The notes under the pieces were generated by a model. The model did no database searches and was not told the origin of the DNA. It saw only the letters and a list, made by a program, of their open reading frames with translations. Below, piece after piece: positions 1 to 7,135 of a DNA stretch of 37,308 nt (positions are counted from its first letter, which is position 1; each line of letters opens with the position of its first letter). Position numbers and translations under genes: made by a program. Source of the DNA: a virus; the IMG/VR virus record IMGVR_UViG_3300036401_000265, positions 1-37,308 of that record, one strand, 5' to 3'.

Positions 1-120
1 CGCGACCCGGACGTGGAAACAGGCGCACCCGCGGGCGAGCGCGGTGGAGGTCAAACCAACGCGCAACAACCCAAGGTGCGCATGCCGCGACGGCGCGGTG
101 GTTTCGTCGGCAACTGGTGA
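1..120 (+). CDS. Large terminase, C-terminal end (duplicate of the copy at the right end)
   Basis: Frame 1 is open from the first base and encodes the final 39 residues of the large terminase, ending in an Arg/Gly-rich tail (RRRGGFVGNW) and a TGA at 118-120. The same bases end the full gene at 37301. This is not a second gene; it exists only because the circular sequence was written with an overlap. Confidence 0.9.
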   Translation, partial: RDPDVETGAPAGERGGGQTNAQQPKVRMPRRRGGFVGNW

Positions 121-127
121 CGGGTCG
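1..127. repeat. Terminal direct repeat, left copy (circular-closure overlap)
   Basis: The first 127 bases are identical to the last 127 bases of the window (37182-37308). A perfect repeat of exactly this length is what a de Bruijn assembler with k=127 leaves when it closes a circle, so I read it as a circular or circularly permuted genome rather than a true terminal redundancy. It falls inside the 3' end of the large terminase gene. Confidence 0.95.
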
Positions 128-167
128 CGCTTGACGACCTGCACGTTTCGGAGGTACTCGTTTTCGC

Positions 168-437
168 ATGACGACACTAACCAAACCAACCTGCACGAAC
201 GACGGCCACCAGGCCGCCGAGATGATCTTCAACGCGCTCGATCTGAGCCGCTATATTTTTCTTTGCCGCGAGTGCGTGGCCGCCACTCATCCGCGAGGTT
301 ATACGCAGGCGAGCACCGAACTTTTCGCAAAGCTCGGCGCGAGCGAGCACCAGCGCGTGATTAGTGTCGAGGTCATGGGCCGGAGCGAGCTGCGGCGCTC
401 ACTCCTCGAGGCGGCGCAAGATCTGGCGCGCAGCTAA
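168..437 (+). CDS. Small hypothetical Cys/His protein downstream of terminase
   Basis: An 89-residue protein of unrecognised family. It starts at an ATG preceded by GGAGGT, although the 12-base spacing is longer than ideal. The N-terminal half contains C9, H14, a CREC pair near residues 33-36 and H41, which could ligate a metal. The C-terminal half is predicted helical and charged. It lies between the terminase stop and a strong intrinsic terminator, so it is probably the last gene of the packaging transcript. No function can be assigned. Confidence 0.7.
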   Translation: MTTLTKPTCTNDGHQAAEMIFNALDLSRYIFLCRECVAATHPRGYTQASTELFAKLGASEHQRVISVEVMGRSELRRSLLEAAQDLARS

Positions 438-464
438 AGCTTCAAACGAACAACACACCCGGGC

Positions 465-500
465 GGCCGTCGGCGTTTTTGCTGGCGGCCGTTTTCGTTT
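465..500 (+). terminator. Intrinsic terminator after the packaging genes
   Basis: GGCCGTCGGC (465-474) pairs with GCTGGCGGCC (481-490), with two G-U wobbles, around a GTTTTT loop. It is followed by GTTTTCGTTT. Stem, loop and U-rich tail fit a Rho-independent terminator for rightward transcription coming from the terminase genes. Confidence 0.75.
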
Positions 501-526
501 GGGCTTCTAACAGGCGCGCAGAAAAC
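501..526 (+). promoter_or_regulatory. 26-bp intergenic repeat, copy 1 (candidate phage promoter element)
   Basis: These 26 bases, starting GGGCTTCTAACAGGCGCG, are repeated exactly at 2636-2661. In both places the element is followed 12-13 bases later by TAACATGC and then by the next head gene. Copy 1 follows a terminator directly, which is where a new promoter would be needed. No sigma70 -35 box is visible, so an activator-dependent or phage-specific promoter is an inference. Confidence 0.45.
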
Positions 527-554
527 GACGCACGATCGCTAACATGCGCCCGCA

Positions 555-1073
555 ATGGCTACCGACTACGTGAAAGATCCCGCCTCGACGGCCCAGTATA
601 TTTTCGATCGCACCGACTGGCTCGCGGCCAACGCCAAGATCGTCGCCTCAACCTGGGAAGTGCCCGCCGATCTCAGCAAGGTCGCCGACGCTTTCGACGA
701 CACGAGCACGCGGATCACGCTCGCGGGCGGCGTGAAAAATACCGCTTACGCGATCTACAACTTGATCACCACCGACGACCAGCTCGTGCAGCGGCTCGCG
801 TTTTTGCTGCGCGTGGTCGACGCCGCTTTGATCAGGCCGCCGACCGATCTCGAGAAACAGCTCGACGCGCTGCGCCTGGCGATCAGCGAGGCGGCGCTCA
901 ACGGCACGGCCGAATACCGGATCGCTTATCGACTCAAGCGCCGTTACACGCTCGACGAGTTGCTCAACTACCAAAAGGATCTCGTGCAGCGCGTGAACGC
1001 CGAGCGCAGGCGCAACGGCGGCGCGGGGCTTTTTAAGAACCACTTGGTTAGACCAGTTGAACCGGGGCCATGA
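555..1073 (+). CDS. Fused neck/tail-adaptor and gpW-like head-completion protein
   Basis: A 172-residue structural protein. Residues 1-80 (ATDYVKDP...STWEVPADL...ITTDDQ...) resemble the small beta-domain phage proteins with a 'VASSTW...G..I..R..T' pattern found near head-tail joints. Residues 97-160 form a helix-turn-helix pair with IAYRLKRRYTLDELLNYQKDL, like gpW-type head-completion proteins of about 65 residues that plug the portal. Lambda places W between the terminase and portal genes, exactly as here. The stop overlaps the portal start (ATGA). The fusion is my reading of the two halves; the gpW assignment is firmer than the N-terminal one. Confidence 0.6.
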   Translation: MATDYVKDPASTAQYIFDRTDWLAANAKIVASTWEVPADLSKVADAFDDTSTRITLAGGVKNTAYAIYNLITTDDQLVQRLAFLLRVVDAALIRPPTDLEKQLDALRLAISEAALNGTAEYRIAYRLKRRYTLDELLNYQKDLVQRVNAERRRNGGAGLFKNHLVRPVEPGP

Positions 1074-2623
1074 TGCAAACACTCAACCTCGAGCTACCAA
1101 CCTTTTCCGAGATCCGCAGCACCCAGCGCCAGGAGCGCACGGCGATCGCCCGCGCCCGGCTGCGCGAGTTTCGCCGCCGTCGTTTCGAGGCCGCGGTGCA
1201 CAACCGCACGACGAACGACTGGATCGCGCCCGTGACCTCGGTCAATGCCGAGCTGCGCCAGGGCTTGCGCATCATGCGCGCCCGCGCTCGTGAGCTGGGC
1301 CACAACGATCCGTATATGAAAAAGTTTCTCTCGATGATGCGCGCCAACATCGTCGGGCCTCGCGGGATCCGTTTGCAGGTGCGCGCCGCCAAAAACGCGG
1401 GCGACGTGCTCGAGCTCGACTCGGTGCTCAACGCGCAGGTCGAGCACGCTTTCAAACGCTGGCAACACAAAGAATTTTGCACGGCCTCGCAAAAGCTCAC
1501 CTGGCTCGACGCGCAAAACCTGGCGGTGACTCAAGTGTTTCGCGACGGCGAGTGCTTAATGCGCAAGATCACCGCCGACAATCCGTTTGGGTTTGCGCTG
1601 AAGTTTATCGACGTTTCGTTTTTGGATGAGACCTACAACTCAGAGCTCCCCAACGGCAACCGCATTCTCATGTCGATCGAGGTCGACCAGGATGAGAAGA
1701 TCGCGGCCTTCTACCTGACGACGCCATACTATGATCAGCTCTACCCACAAGGCCCAGGTGCGCCGCGGCTCATGCACCGGGTGCGCGTGCCCGCGAGCGA
1801 GATGATCTACCTGCCCTTCTGCCTCGAGGATGAGGCGGCCACGCGCTCGGCACCCGCCTCGCATGCCGCGATGCGCAACTTGCGCGAGCTCGGTGCCTAC
1901 GTCGAGGCGAAAGTGATCGCCAGCCGGGTCGAAGCTTGTCAGATGGGTTTCCTGATCCCGCCGTCGAGCGAGGAGGTTGGGCCGCTCGACGAGCAACAAA
2001 TGATCCCGTCAGAGATCGAGGCCCAGCCCGCCGCCTTTCCGGAGTTGCCGCCCGGCTACGATATGAAAATGTTTGATCCCAAAAACCCGAATGGCAACGA
2101 GGGCGAGTTTCTCAAGGCCATGCTGCGCGGCATCGCCGTCGGTTTTGACGTCGACTATCCCACGTTTGCGAGTGACTTGCGCGAGGTCAACTTCTCGAGC
2201 ATCCGGGCCGGGATCCAGGAGTCGCGGGAGGTCTATAAATTCTGGCAGCAATACTTTATTGAACACCTGCACCGCGAGGTCTATCTCTCCTGGCTGCGCT
2301 CGGCGATCGGCGTCGGCGCGATCGAGGGCTTGCTCGTGCGCGACTTTGAGCGACTCACGGATCCGAAATGGTTGCCGCGGGGCTGGGGTTATGTGAACCC
2401 GCTGCAGGACGTCGAAGCCGACTCCAAGCGGGTCGACAACGCTTTCTCGACGCGCACCGCCGTCGCCGCCGACGAGGGCGAAGATTTTGAGGAGATCCTG
2501 GCGATGCTCGAGCAAGAGCAAAAGCTGGCCAAAAAATACGGGATCACGCTGGTCTCAACTGAGCGCCCGGCGCAGGCGCAAGCGGCCCAAGCGGCGGCCG
2601 ACGCTGCCTCACCGAACGGCTGA
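1070..2623 (+). CDS. Portal protein, lambda gpB family
   Basis: A 517-residue portal protein, the dodecameric ring at one capsid vertex through which DNA is packaged and the tail attaches. The N-terminal region (RARARELGHNDPYMKKFLSM, then ANIVGPRGIRL) is characteristic of the Phage_portal_2/lambda gpB family, and length and position between the gpW-like and protease genes agree. The central stem/crown region carries GIAVGFDVDYPTFASDLREV, the family's conserved block near residues 360-380. The C-terminus is Ala/Gln-rich and probably disordered. The start is the ATG in an ATGATG that overlaps the upstream stop; the second ATG is equally possible. Confidence 0.9.
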   Translation: MMQTLNLELPTFSEIRSTQRQERTAIARARLREFRRRRFEAAVHNRTTNDWIAPVTSVNAELRQGLRIMRARARELGHNDPYMKKFLSMMRANIVGPRGIRLQVRAAKNAGDVLELDSVLNAQVEHAFKRWQHKEFCTASQKLTWLDAQNLAVTQVFRDGECLMRKITADNPFGFALKFIDVSFLDETYNSELPNGNRILMSIEVDQDEKIAAFYLTTPYYDQLYPQGPGAPRLMHRVRVPASEMIYLPFCLEDEAATRSAPASHAAMRNLRELGAYVEAKVIASRVEACQMGFLIPPSSEEVGPLDEQQMIPSEIEAQPAAFPELPPGYDMKMFDPKNPNGNEGEFLKAMLRGIAVGFDVDYPTFASDLREVNFSSIRAGIQESREVYKFWQQYFIEHLHREVYLSWLRSAIGVGAIEGLLVRDFERLTDPKWLPRGWGYVNPLQDVEADSKRVDNAFSTRTAVAADEGEDFEEILAMLEQEQKLAKKYGITLVSTERPAQAQAAQAAADAASPNG

Positions 2624-2635
2624 CGCGCAGGCGGT

Positions 2636-2661
2636 GGGCTTCTAACAGGCGCGCAGAAAAC
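2636..2661 (+). promoter_or_regulatory. 26-bp intergenic repeat, copy 2, upstream of protease-capsid gene
   Basis: Exact second copy of the element at 501-526, placed 13 bases after the portal stop. It is followed by TAACATGCC and a 5' leader of about 70 bases before the protease-capsid start. Positions before the neck gene and before the capsid gene suggest a control element that boosts head-gene expression. No standard sigma70 hexamers are seen. Confidence 0.45.
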
Positions 2662-2739
2662 AAACGCGGTGCATAACATGCCACGCCGTCGACGGTCTCA
2701 GCTGATCGTCGGCGGCACTTTTCTTTTCTGGGCCAACCA

Positions 2740-4770
2740 ATGCCAGCCACGAAAACGGATCCGCAAGAACTGATCGGCAAGCGCCAGGTGCGCACCTTTG
2801 CGATCGATGGTGACCAGGCCAAACGGGCGACCTCGATCGACGAGGAGGCGCGCACCGTCGAGCTCGCTTTCGCTTCCGAGGTAAAGGTCGAGCGCTGGTT
2901 TGGTACCGAGATCCTTTTGTGCGGTGCCGAAAACGTGATGCTCGATCGGCTCAATGCAGGCGGCGCGCTTTTGTGCAACCACGAAACCGACGAACAGATC
3001 GGCGTGGTGGTGCGCGGCTCGGCACGCACGGATCCGGATCGCGTTTGCCGGGCGACGGTGAAGTTTTCCCAGCGCCAGGCGGGCCTCGACGAGTTCCAGG
3101 ACGTGAAGGACGGGATCAGATCTTTGGTTTCGACGGGCTATCTGATCCACGAGTACACCGTCGACGAAGATACCGAAACATACACGGCGACGCGGTGGGA
3201 ACCGCTCGAGGTTTCGCTGGTCTCGATCGCGGCCGACATTGAAGGCGCGGGCGTGGATCGCGGGCTCGATGCGGGCGGTATTGATCGACCACCAACAGCA
3301 AACGAGATCGCAAAATTCAAAGCACGGGCGCAGGCGCTCGGGCTCAAAGTGGTCGACAAAGAAGGAGCGCAACCAATGGCAAACGACGACAAAGAAAAAC
3401 AAGAGCGCGAACGGATCGCCGAGCTACCACCCGCACCGCCGCCGGAGCAACGGGCCAGCGCGGGCGCGGTGGTCTTAGCCAGCGAGATCATGGAGCTCGC
3501 CAAAGTGATCGACGCGCCTGGCGAAACGCTGGCGCAGGAGCTCGCCCGCGATGCGATCGCCGAGGGCAACACGCTCGCCGAGTTCCGGCAAAAGGTTTTT
3601 GAGAAACGGCGTGAGCGCGAGGCGGCGACCAAAACGCCCGTCGCCAAAACCGGAAACGTGATCGACTTGACGGAGCGCGAGAAAAAACAGTTTTCGATCC
3701 GCAACGCGATCCTCGCCGACTACAACATGCGCATGGGCCAAAAGGATCAAGAGTGCTTTGAGCTTGAGATCTCGAACGAGATCGAAAAACGCCTCGGCGC
3801 TATTCACTCCGGCTACACGCGCCACGGCGGCGTGCTGATACCCACCGGGATCGCGCTGCGCGGTGGGGCCGAGATGCAGGAGCGCCGCCTCGCGGCCCAG
3901 CAAGTGCGCGCAGGCCTGGCGGCCAAAACCACGGGCAGCGGCAAAGAGCTGGTATTCACCGAGTTCGGATCGTTCATCGAATTGCTGCGCAGCAAAGCTA
4001 TGGTGATCGCACTCGGCGCGACGGTCTTGCCGGGCTTGCAGGGCAACGTCGGTTTCCCGCGGCAGATCGGCGCGGGCACGCTCACCTGGGGAGTTGAAAA
4101 TCCCGGTGCCGACGTCGCCGAGTCCAACCTCACGCTCGACCAGGTGGTGCTCTCGCCGAAAACGGCGCAGTCGACCACCAGCTACTCGCGGCAACTACTG
4201 GCCCAGTCGGCGATCGACGTCGACGGTTTAGTCATGGATGACCTGGCGGCGATCAACGCGCTGGGCATCGACAAAGCGGCGATCGACGGCGTGGCACCCG
4301 CGCCCGTCGGGATCTACACGGCCTCCGGAGTCAACTCGGTGGCCTTTGGCGGCACGGTGACTTTCGATCACCTGGTGCAAATGGAAACCGAGGTCGCCAG
4401 CGACAACGCCGACGTGGGCACCATGGCCTATCTCTGCACGCCGCAAGTGCGCGGCAAGGCGAAGGTCACGCCCGAACTAATCGGCACGGGCTTCTCGCAA
4501 CCGATCTGGCGTGATGGTCAAGTCAATGGCTACCGGGCCGAGGTCACCAACCAGCTCGCGAAAAACCTGGGCGTCGCCACGAACGAGCACGAGATCATCT
4601 TTGGCGTTTGGGCGCAGCTCTTGATCGGCGAGTGGGGCGTGCTCGAGATCATCACCGACCCGTATGCCAAGAAAAAGCAAGGCATGATCGAAGTGACCTC
4701 GTTTTTACTCGCCGACGTGCAGCCACGCCACGGCGAAAGCTTCTGCAAAGGTACGGGCCTGATCCCGTAG
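2740..4770 (+). CDS. Prohead protease-major capsid protein fusion (HK97 type)
   Basis: A 676-residue fusion. Residues 30-170 are an HK97/U35-type prohead protease: H81 in LLCNHETDEQIG and S159 in PLEVSLVSIAAD match the catalytic His and Ser blocks. Residues 213-305 are charged and helical, like the scaffolding (delta) domain that is cut away. From about residue 307 to the end is an HK97-fold major capsid protein (ALGATVLPGLQGNVGFPRQ, NPGADVAESNLTLDQV, STTSYSRQLLAQS). Such fusions are known in other phages. A strong internal start at 3376 probably makes capsid without protease. A paralogue of the capsid part follows directly. Confidence 0.88.
   Translation: MPATKTDPQELIGKRQVRTFAIDGDQAKRATSIDEEARTVELAFASEVKVERWFGTEILLCGAENVMLDRLNAGGALLCNHETDEQIGVVVRGSARTDPDRVCRATVKFSQRQAGLDEFQDVKDGIRSLVSTGYLIHEYTVDEDTETYTATRWEPLEVSLVSIAADIEGAGVDRGLDAGGIDRPPTANEIAKFKARAQALGLKVVDKEGAQPMANDDKEKQERERIAELPPAPPPEQRASAGAVVLASEIMELAKVIDAPGETLAQELARDAIAEGNTLAEFRQKVFEKRREREAATKTPVAKTGNVIDLTEREKKQFSIRNAILADYNMRMGQKDQECFELEISNEIEKRLGAIHSGYTRHGGVLIPTGIALRGGAEMQERRLAAQQVRAGLAAKTTGSGKELVFTEFGSFIELLRSKAMVIALGATVLPGLQGNVGFPRQIGAGTLTWGVENPGADVAESNLTLDQVVLSPKTAQSTTSYSRQLLAQSAIDVDGLVMDDLAAINALGIDKAAIDGVAPAPVGIYTASGVNSVAFGGTVTFDHLVQMETEVASDNADVGTMAYLCTPQVRGKAKVTPELIGTGFSQPIWRDGQVNGYRAEVTNQLAKNLGVATNEHEIIFGVWAQLLIGEWGVLEIITDPYAKKKQGMIEVTSFLLADVQPRHGESFCKGTGLIP
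3376..4770 (+). CDS. Nested scaffold-capsid product from an internal start
   Basis: An in-frame ATG (residue 213 of the fusion) is preceded by GAAGGAG at 3361-3367 with an 8-base gap, the best ribosome-binding site in this gene. It would make a 464-residue protein comprising the charged scaffold-like segment plus the complete capsid fold, without the protease. This parallels lambda C/Nu3, where one reading frame yields a rare protease form and an abundant scaffold form. Here the short product would supply most of the shell subunits while the full-length product supplies protease. This is inferred from sequence; both products share the stop at 4770. Confidence 0.6.
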   Translation: MANDDKEKQERERIAELPPAPPPEQRASAGAVVLASEIMELAKVIDAPGETLAQELARDAIAEGNTLAEFRQKVFEKRREREAATKTPVAKTGNVIDLTEREKKQFSIRNAILADYNMRMGQKDQECFELEISNEIEKRLGAIHSGYTRHGGVLIPTGIALRGGAEMQERRLAAQQVRAGLAAKTTGSGKELVFTEFGSFIELLRSKAMVIALGATVLPGLQGNVGFPRQIGAGTLTWGVENPGADVAESNLTLDQVVLSPKTAQSTTSYSRQLLAQSAIDVDGLVMDDLAAINALGIDKAAIDGVAPAPVGIYTASGVNSVAFGGTVTFDHLVQMETEVASDNADVGTMAYLCTPQVRGKAKVTPELIGTGFSQPIWRDGQVNGYRAEVTNQLAKNLGVATNEHEIIFGVWAQLLIGEWGVLEIITDPYAKKKQGMIEVTSFLLADVQPRHGESFCKGTGLIP

Positions 4771-4851
4771 CTACCAACCGCACGGGCCGGGCGCGTCTTT
4801 TCCTGCAAGCGCTCGGCCGTCGCGGTGGACTTAGACCAGGAGGGCCACGCG

Positions 4852-5958
4852 GTGATCGATCTGACGACGCGAGAAAAAGAACGCTATTCGATCCGGCGGG
4901 CGATCGCGGTCGACGCTGCGCGCCGTTTAGGAGATCGGCGGGCGAGCTCGTTTGAGCTCGAGGTCTCGCAGGAGATCGAAAAACAACTCAATACCATTCA
5001 CGCGGGTTACGAGCGCCAGGGCGGCGTGCTCGTGCCCACTGGGATCGCGCTGGGCCAACCGCAAGAGCGCGCTGGTCTCGACACGGTCACGGCGACCAAA
5101 GGCAAGGAGCTTACTTTCGACGAGCCGGGATCTTTCATCGACTTGCTGCGGCCTCATACCTGGGTGCTCGCGCTGGGCGCGACGTTTTTGCCCGGGCTCA
5201 AGGGCGACGTGGGTTTCCCTCGCGAGGTGACAGGCGGCAAGGTGAACTGGGCCGCAGAGAATCCCGGGGCCGACACCGCCGCGCAGGATCTCACGCTCGA
5301 TCAGGTTTGGCTCACGCCGCGCACCTCCCAGTCGACGACCAGCTACTCGCGCCAACTCCTGGCGCAGTCGACGCCCTCGGTCGACGCGGTGGTGGCCAAC
5401 GACATCGCCAAAAACCACGCCGTCGCGCTCGACAAAGCGGCGCTGCAAGGCACTGGGCCAGCGCCCGTCGGCATCATGAACCAGGCGATCCAGACGGCCG
5501 ACTTTGCCACGACCTTGAGCTATCACGGCGCGGTCTTAATGGAAAACATGTTGCTGACGGCCAACGCCGGAGCCAACCGGGCCGGGATCGCGTACCTCGC
5601 GGATCCGCAATGGGCGCTCAACTACAAAACCACGGCGATCGGCACCGCGATCGGCATGCCCGCCTGGGCCGATAACCAGGTGAACGGCTACCGCGCCGAG
5701 ATCTCCCAAAACATGCCCGCGGGTTCGTTTCTCCTGGCCGACTGGCCGGAGCTCCTCGTGGGCGAGTGGGGCGTGCTCGAGATCATCACCGACCCGTATG
5801 CCAAGAAAAAGCAGGGCATGATCGAAGTGACCTCGTTTCTACTCAGCGACGTCGAACTCAAACACCTCAAGAGCTTTGTGAAGGCCTCCAATTTTGGCGT
5901 GCTACCGCTGGTCGCGCTGGCCGCCAGTGCTGAGAAAACCGAGAAGGGAAAAAGATAG
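4852..5958 (+). CDS. Second HK97-type major capsid protein paralogue
   Basis: A 368-residue capsid-fold protein closely similar to the C-terminal 370 residues of the upstream fusion (shared blocks FLPGLKGDVGFPRE, NPGADTA, TSQSTTSYSRQLLAQS, GEWGVLEIITDPYAKKKQG). I chose the GTG at 4852 because AGGAGG (4838-4843) lies 8 bases upstream, and because its first residues (IDLTTREKERYSIR) align with the IDLTEREKKQFSIR where the capsid part of the fusion begins. It therefore has neither protease nor scaffold domain. The 3' ends of the two genes are nearly identical at DNA level over about 80 bases. It may be a minor capsomer or decoration variant; role unproven. Confidence 0.85.
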   Translation: MIDLTTREKERYSIRRAIAVDAARRLGDRRASSFELEVSQEIEKQLNTIHAGYERQGGVLVPTGIALGQPQERAGLDTVTATKGKELTFDEPGSFIDLLRPHTWVLALGATFLPGLKGDVGFPREVTGGKVNWAAENPGADTAAQDLTLDQVWLTPRTSQSTTSYSRQLLAQSTPSVDAVVANDIAKNHAVALDKAALQGTGPAPVGIMNQAIQTADFATTLSYHGAVLMENMLLTANAGANRAGIAYLADPQWALNYKTTAIGTAIGMPAWADNQVNGYRAEISQNMPAGSFLLADWPELLVGEWGVLEIITDPYAKKKQGMIEVTSFLLSDVELKHLKSFVKASNFGVLPLVALAASAEKTEKGKR

Positions 5959-5961
5959 ACC

Positions 5962-6237
5962 ATGCCACCACCAGTCGAGATCGTGACTGACAAAGGCGCA
6001 CGGCGACGACTCAAGTTTTTGCGCAATACCTCTTACGACGGCACCGACTACGGGCCGGACTACAAGAGCGACGAGGCCGACGTCGACCCGCGGTGGTCGG
6101 CTGTGTTTCTGAATAACGGGCGCGCCGTCGAGGTCGAAGCCAAAACGAAAAACGGGCCAGCCAAGGGCGAGGCCCAGGTGCGGGACCCGGCACCGGAACA
6201 CCGCGATCCGCAGCTGCCAGGCCTAAAAAAAAACTGA
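5962..6237 (+). CDS. Small head/neck-region protein with a probable -1 frameshift extension
   Basis: The zero-frame product has 91 residues and starts at the ATG of a TAGACCATG junction with the capsid gene. The family is not recognised; its position between capsid and neck genes corresponds to lambda FI/FII. The frame runs into nine A residues and stops at TGA 6235-6237 right after the slippery string. A -1 shift there would add 31 residues containing 11 Lys and 1 Arg with Pro/Ala/Thr, like a histone H1 tail, and would end exactly in an ATGA overlap with the next gene. The extended product would be 122 residues. DNA contact inside the head is a possible role, by inference. Confidence 0.65.
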   Translation: MPPPVEIVTDKGARRRLKFLRNTSYDGTDYGPDYKSDEADVDPRWSAVFLNNGRAVEVEAKTKNGPAKGEAQVRDPAPEHRDPQLPGLKKN

Positions 6238-6329
6238 AGCCGCCGACTAAAAAAGCGCCGCTCAAAGTACCAACAAAGGGCACCACGAAAAAGGCGGCCA
6301 GCAAAAAAGCGCCGACGAAAAAGCGATGA
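6228..6329 (+). other. Putative -1 programmed frameshift site and Lys-rich extension
   Basis: The heptamer A AAA AAC (6228-6234) is in the exact X XXY YYZ phase for -1 slippage and is the end of a run of nine A (6225-6233). The -1 frame is open from there to TGA 6327-6329, which overlaps the next ATG (6326). Without the shift there would be an 88-base gap in a cluster where genes otherwise touch or overlap. A homopolymer length error in the assembly is the main alternative. Confidence 0.6.
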
Positions 6330-6649
6330 TCGAAACGGCCGCCGATCGGCTCGAGTTCTTTGATACCGAAAACGGGTTTGCCGTCGAGTGCGAGCTCAAC
6401 GGGCCAGCGGGTTTTCAATCGCTCACGATCCCGGTGATCCGCAATGCGATCAGCGCGCAAACGGTGATCTATGAGCTCAACGTAGAAGCGCCCGCGGAAA
6501 ACTTTATCTGCCGGATCGAGGATCTGGCCACCGTCGATCGCCGTCTGGTCAAGCAATACACGGCCACGCTCGGCGGCGTGACGTTCAAGTTCGAGCGCGT
6601 GGAGGCGGTCGAGGATGGTTTGCTCTTACAGGTCTATTTGAAAAAGTAA
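6326..6649 (+). CDS. Head-tail connector-region protein (FII-like position)
   Basis: A 107-residue beta-rich protein of no recognised family. It starts in an ATGA overlap with the frameshifted reading of the upstream gene and ends in a TAATG overlap with the tail-terminator gene. Its size and position (capsid, small protein, this, tail terminator) match lambda FII-type head-tail joining proteins, which cap the connector after packaging. That role is positional inference. Confidence 0.5.
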   Translation: MIETAADRLEFFDTENGFAVECELNGPAGFQSLTIPVIRNAISAQTVIYELNVEAPAENFICRIEDLATVDRRLVKQYTATLGGVTFKFERVEAVEDGLLLQVYLKK

Positions 6650-7122
6650 TGGCTGCCTCGATCCACCAAAAGATCGTCGACGAGATCAAGCGCCGCCTGA
6701 CGGCGATCACGATCGCCAGCGGCTACGAGACCGACCTGGGCCTCGGGCCGATCAGCTGGTGGCCGATCGCATATCAGGCCGAGGAGCTCCCGGCGCTGGG
6801 GGTTCATGATGTACTTGACACCATGGTGCAGGAGTACGCGCAGCAAAAGCGGATCATGCACGACCTCGCTTGCCAGGTGCGGATCTACTTACCACGCGAT
6901 CCCGATCCGGCGGTGGTGCTGCAAATGCTCGCCGACGTGCAGCAGGCCTTGATAACGGATCCGACGACGGGCCAGCGCGACGCGACGCTCGGCGGCCTGG
7001 CGGTGGATATGCAACCAACCGAGGCGGGTTTTGTGGTGGCTAAAGAGACTTATCAGATCGACGCCGGGGCCGTCGGCTTCAACGTGCAATTTTTGAGCGA
7101 ACCTTTCAACGCTTACGAGTGA
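6649..7122 (+). CDS. Tail terminator/tail completion-like protein
   Basis: A 157-residue protein. The N-terminus (IHQKIVDEIKRRLTAITIAS then GYETDLG) followed by an EELPALGVHD segment is the usual pattern of phage tail-terminator/minor tail proteins of the gpU-like or HK97 gp10-like group. These form a ring that ends tail-tube polymerisation and joins tail to head. Its location directly before the tail tube gene fits. The start overlaps the previous stop as TAATG. Assignment rests on pattern and gene order. Confidence 0.65.
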   Translation: MAASIHQKIVDEIKRRLTAITIASGYETDLGLGPISWWPIAYQAEELPALGVHDVLDTMVQEYAQQKRIMHDLACQVRIYLPRDPDPAVVLQMLADVQQALITDPTTGQRDATLGGLAVDMQPTEAGFVVAKETYQIDAGAVGFNVQFLSEPFNAYE

Positions 7123-7135
7123 GGAGAAAATTACA

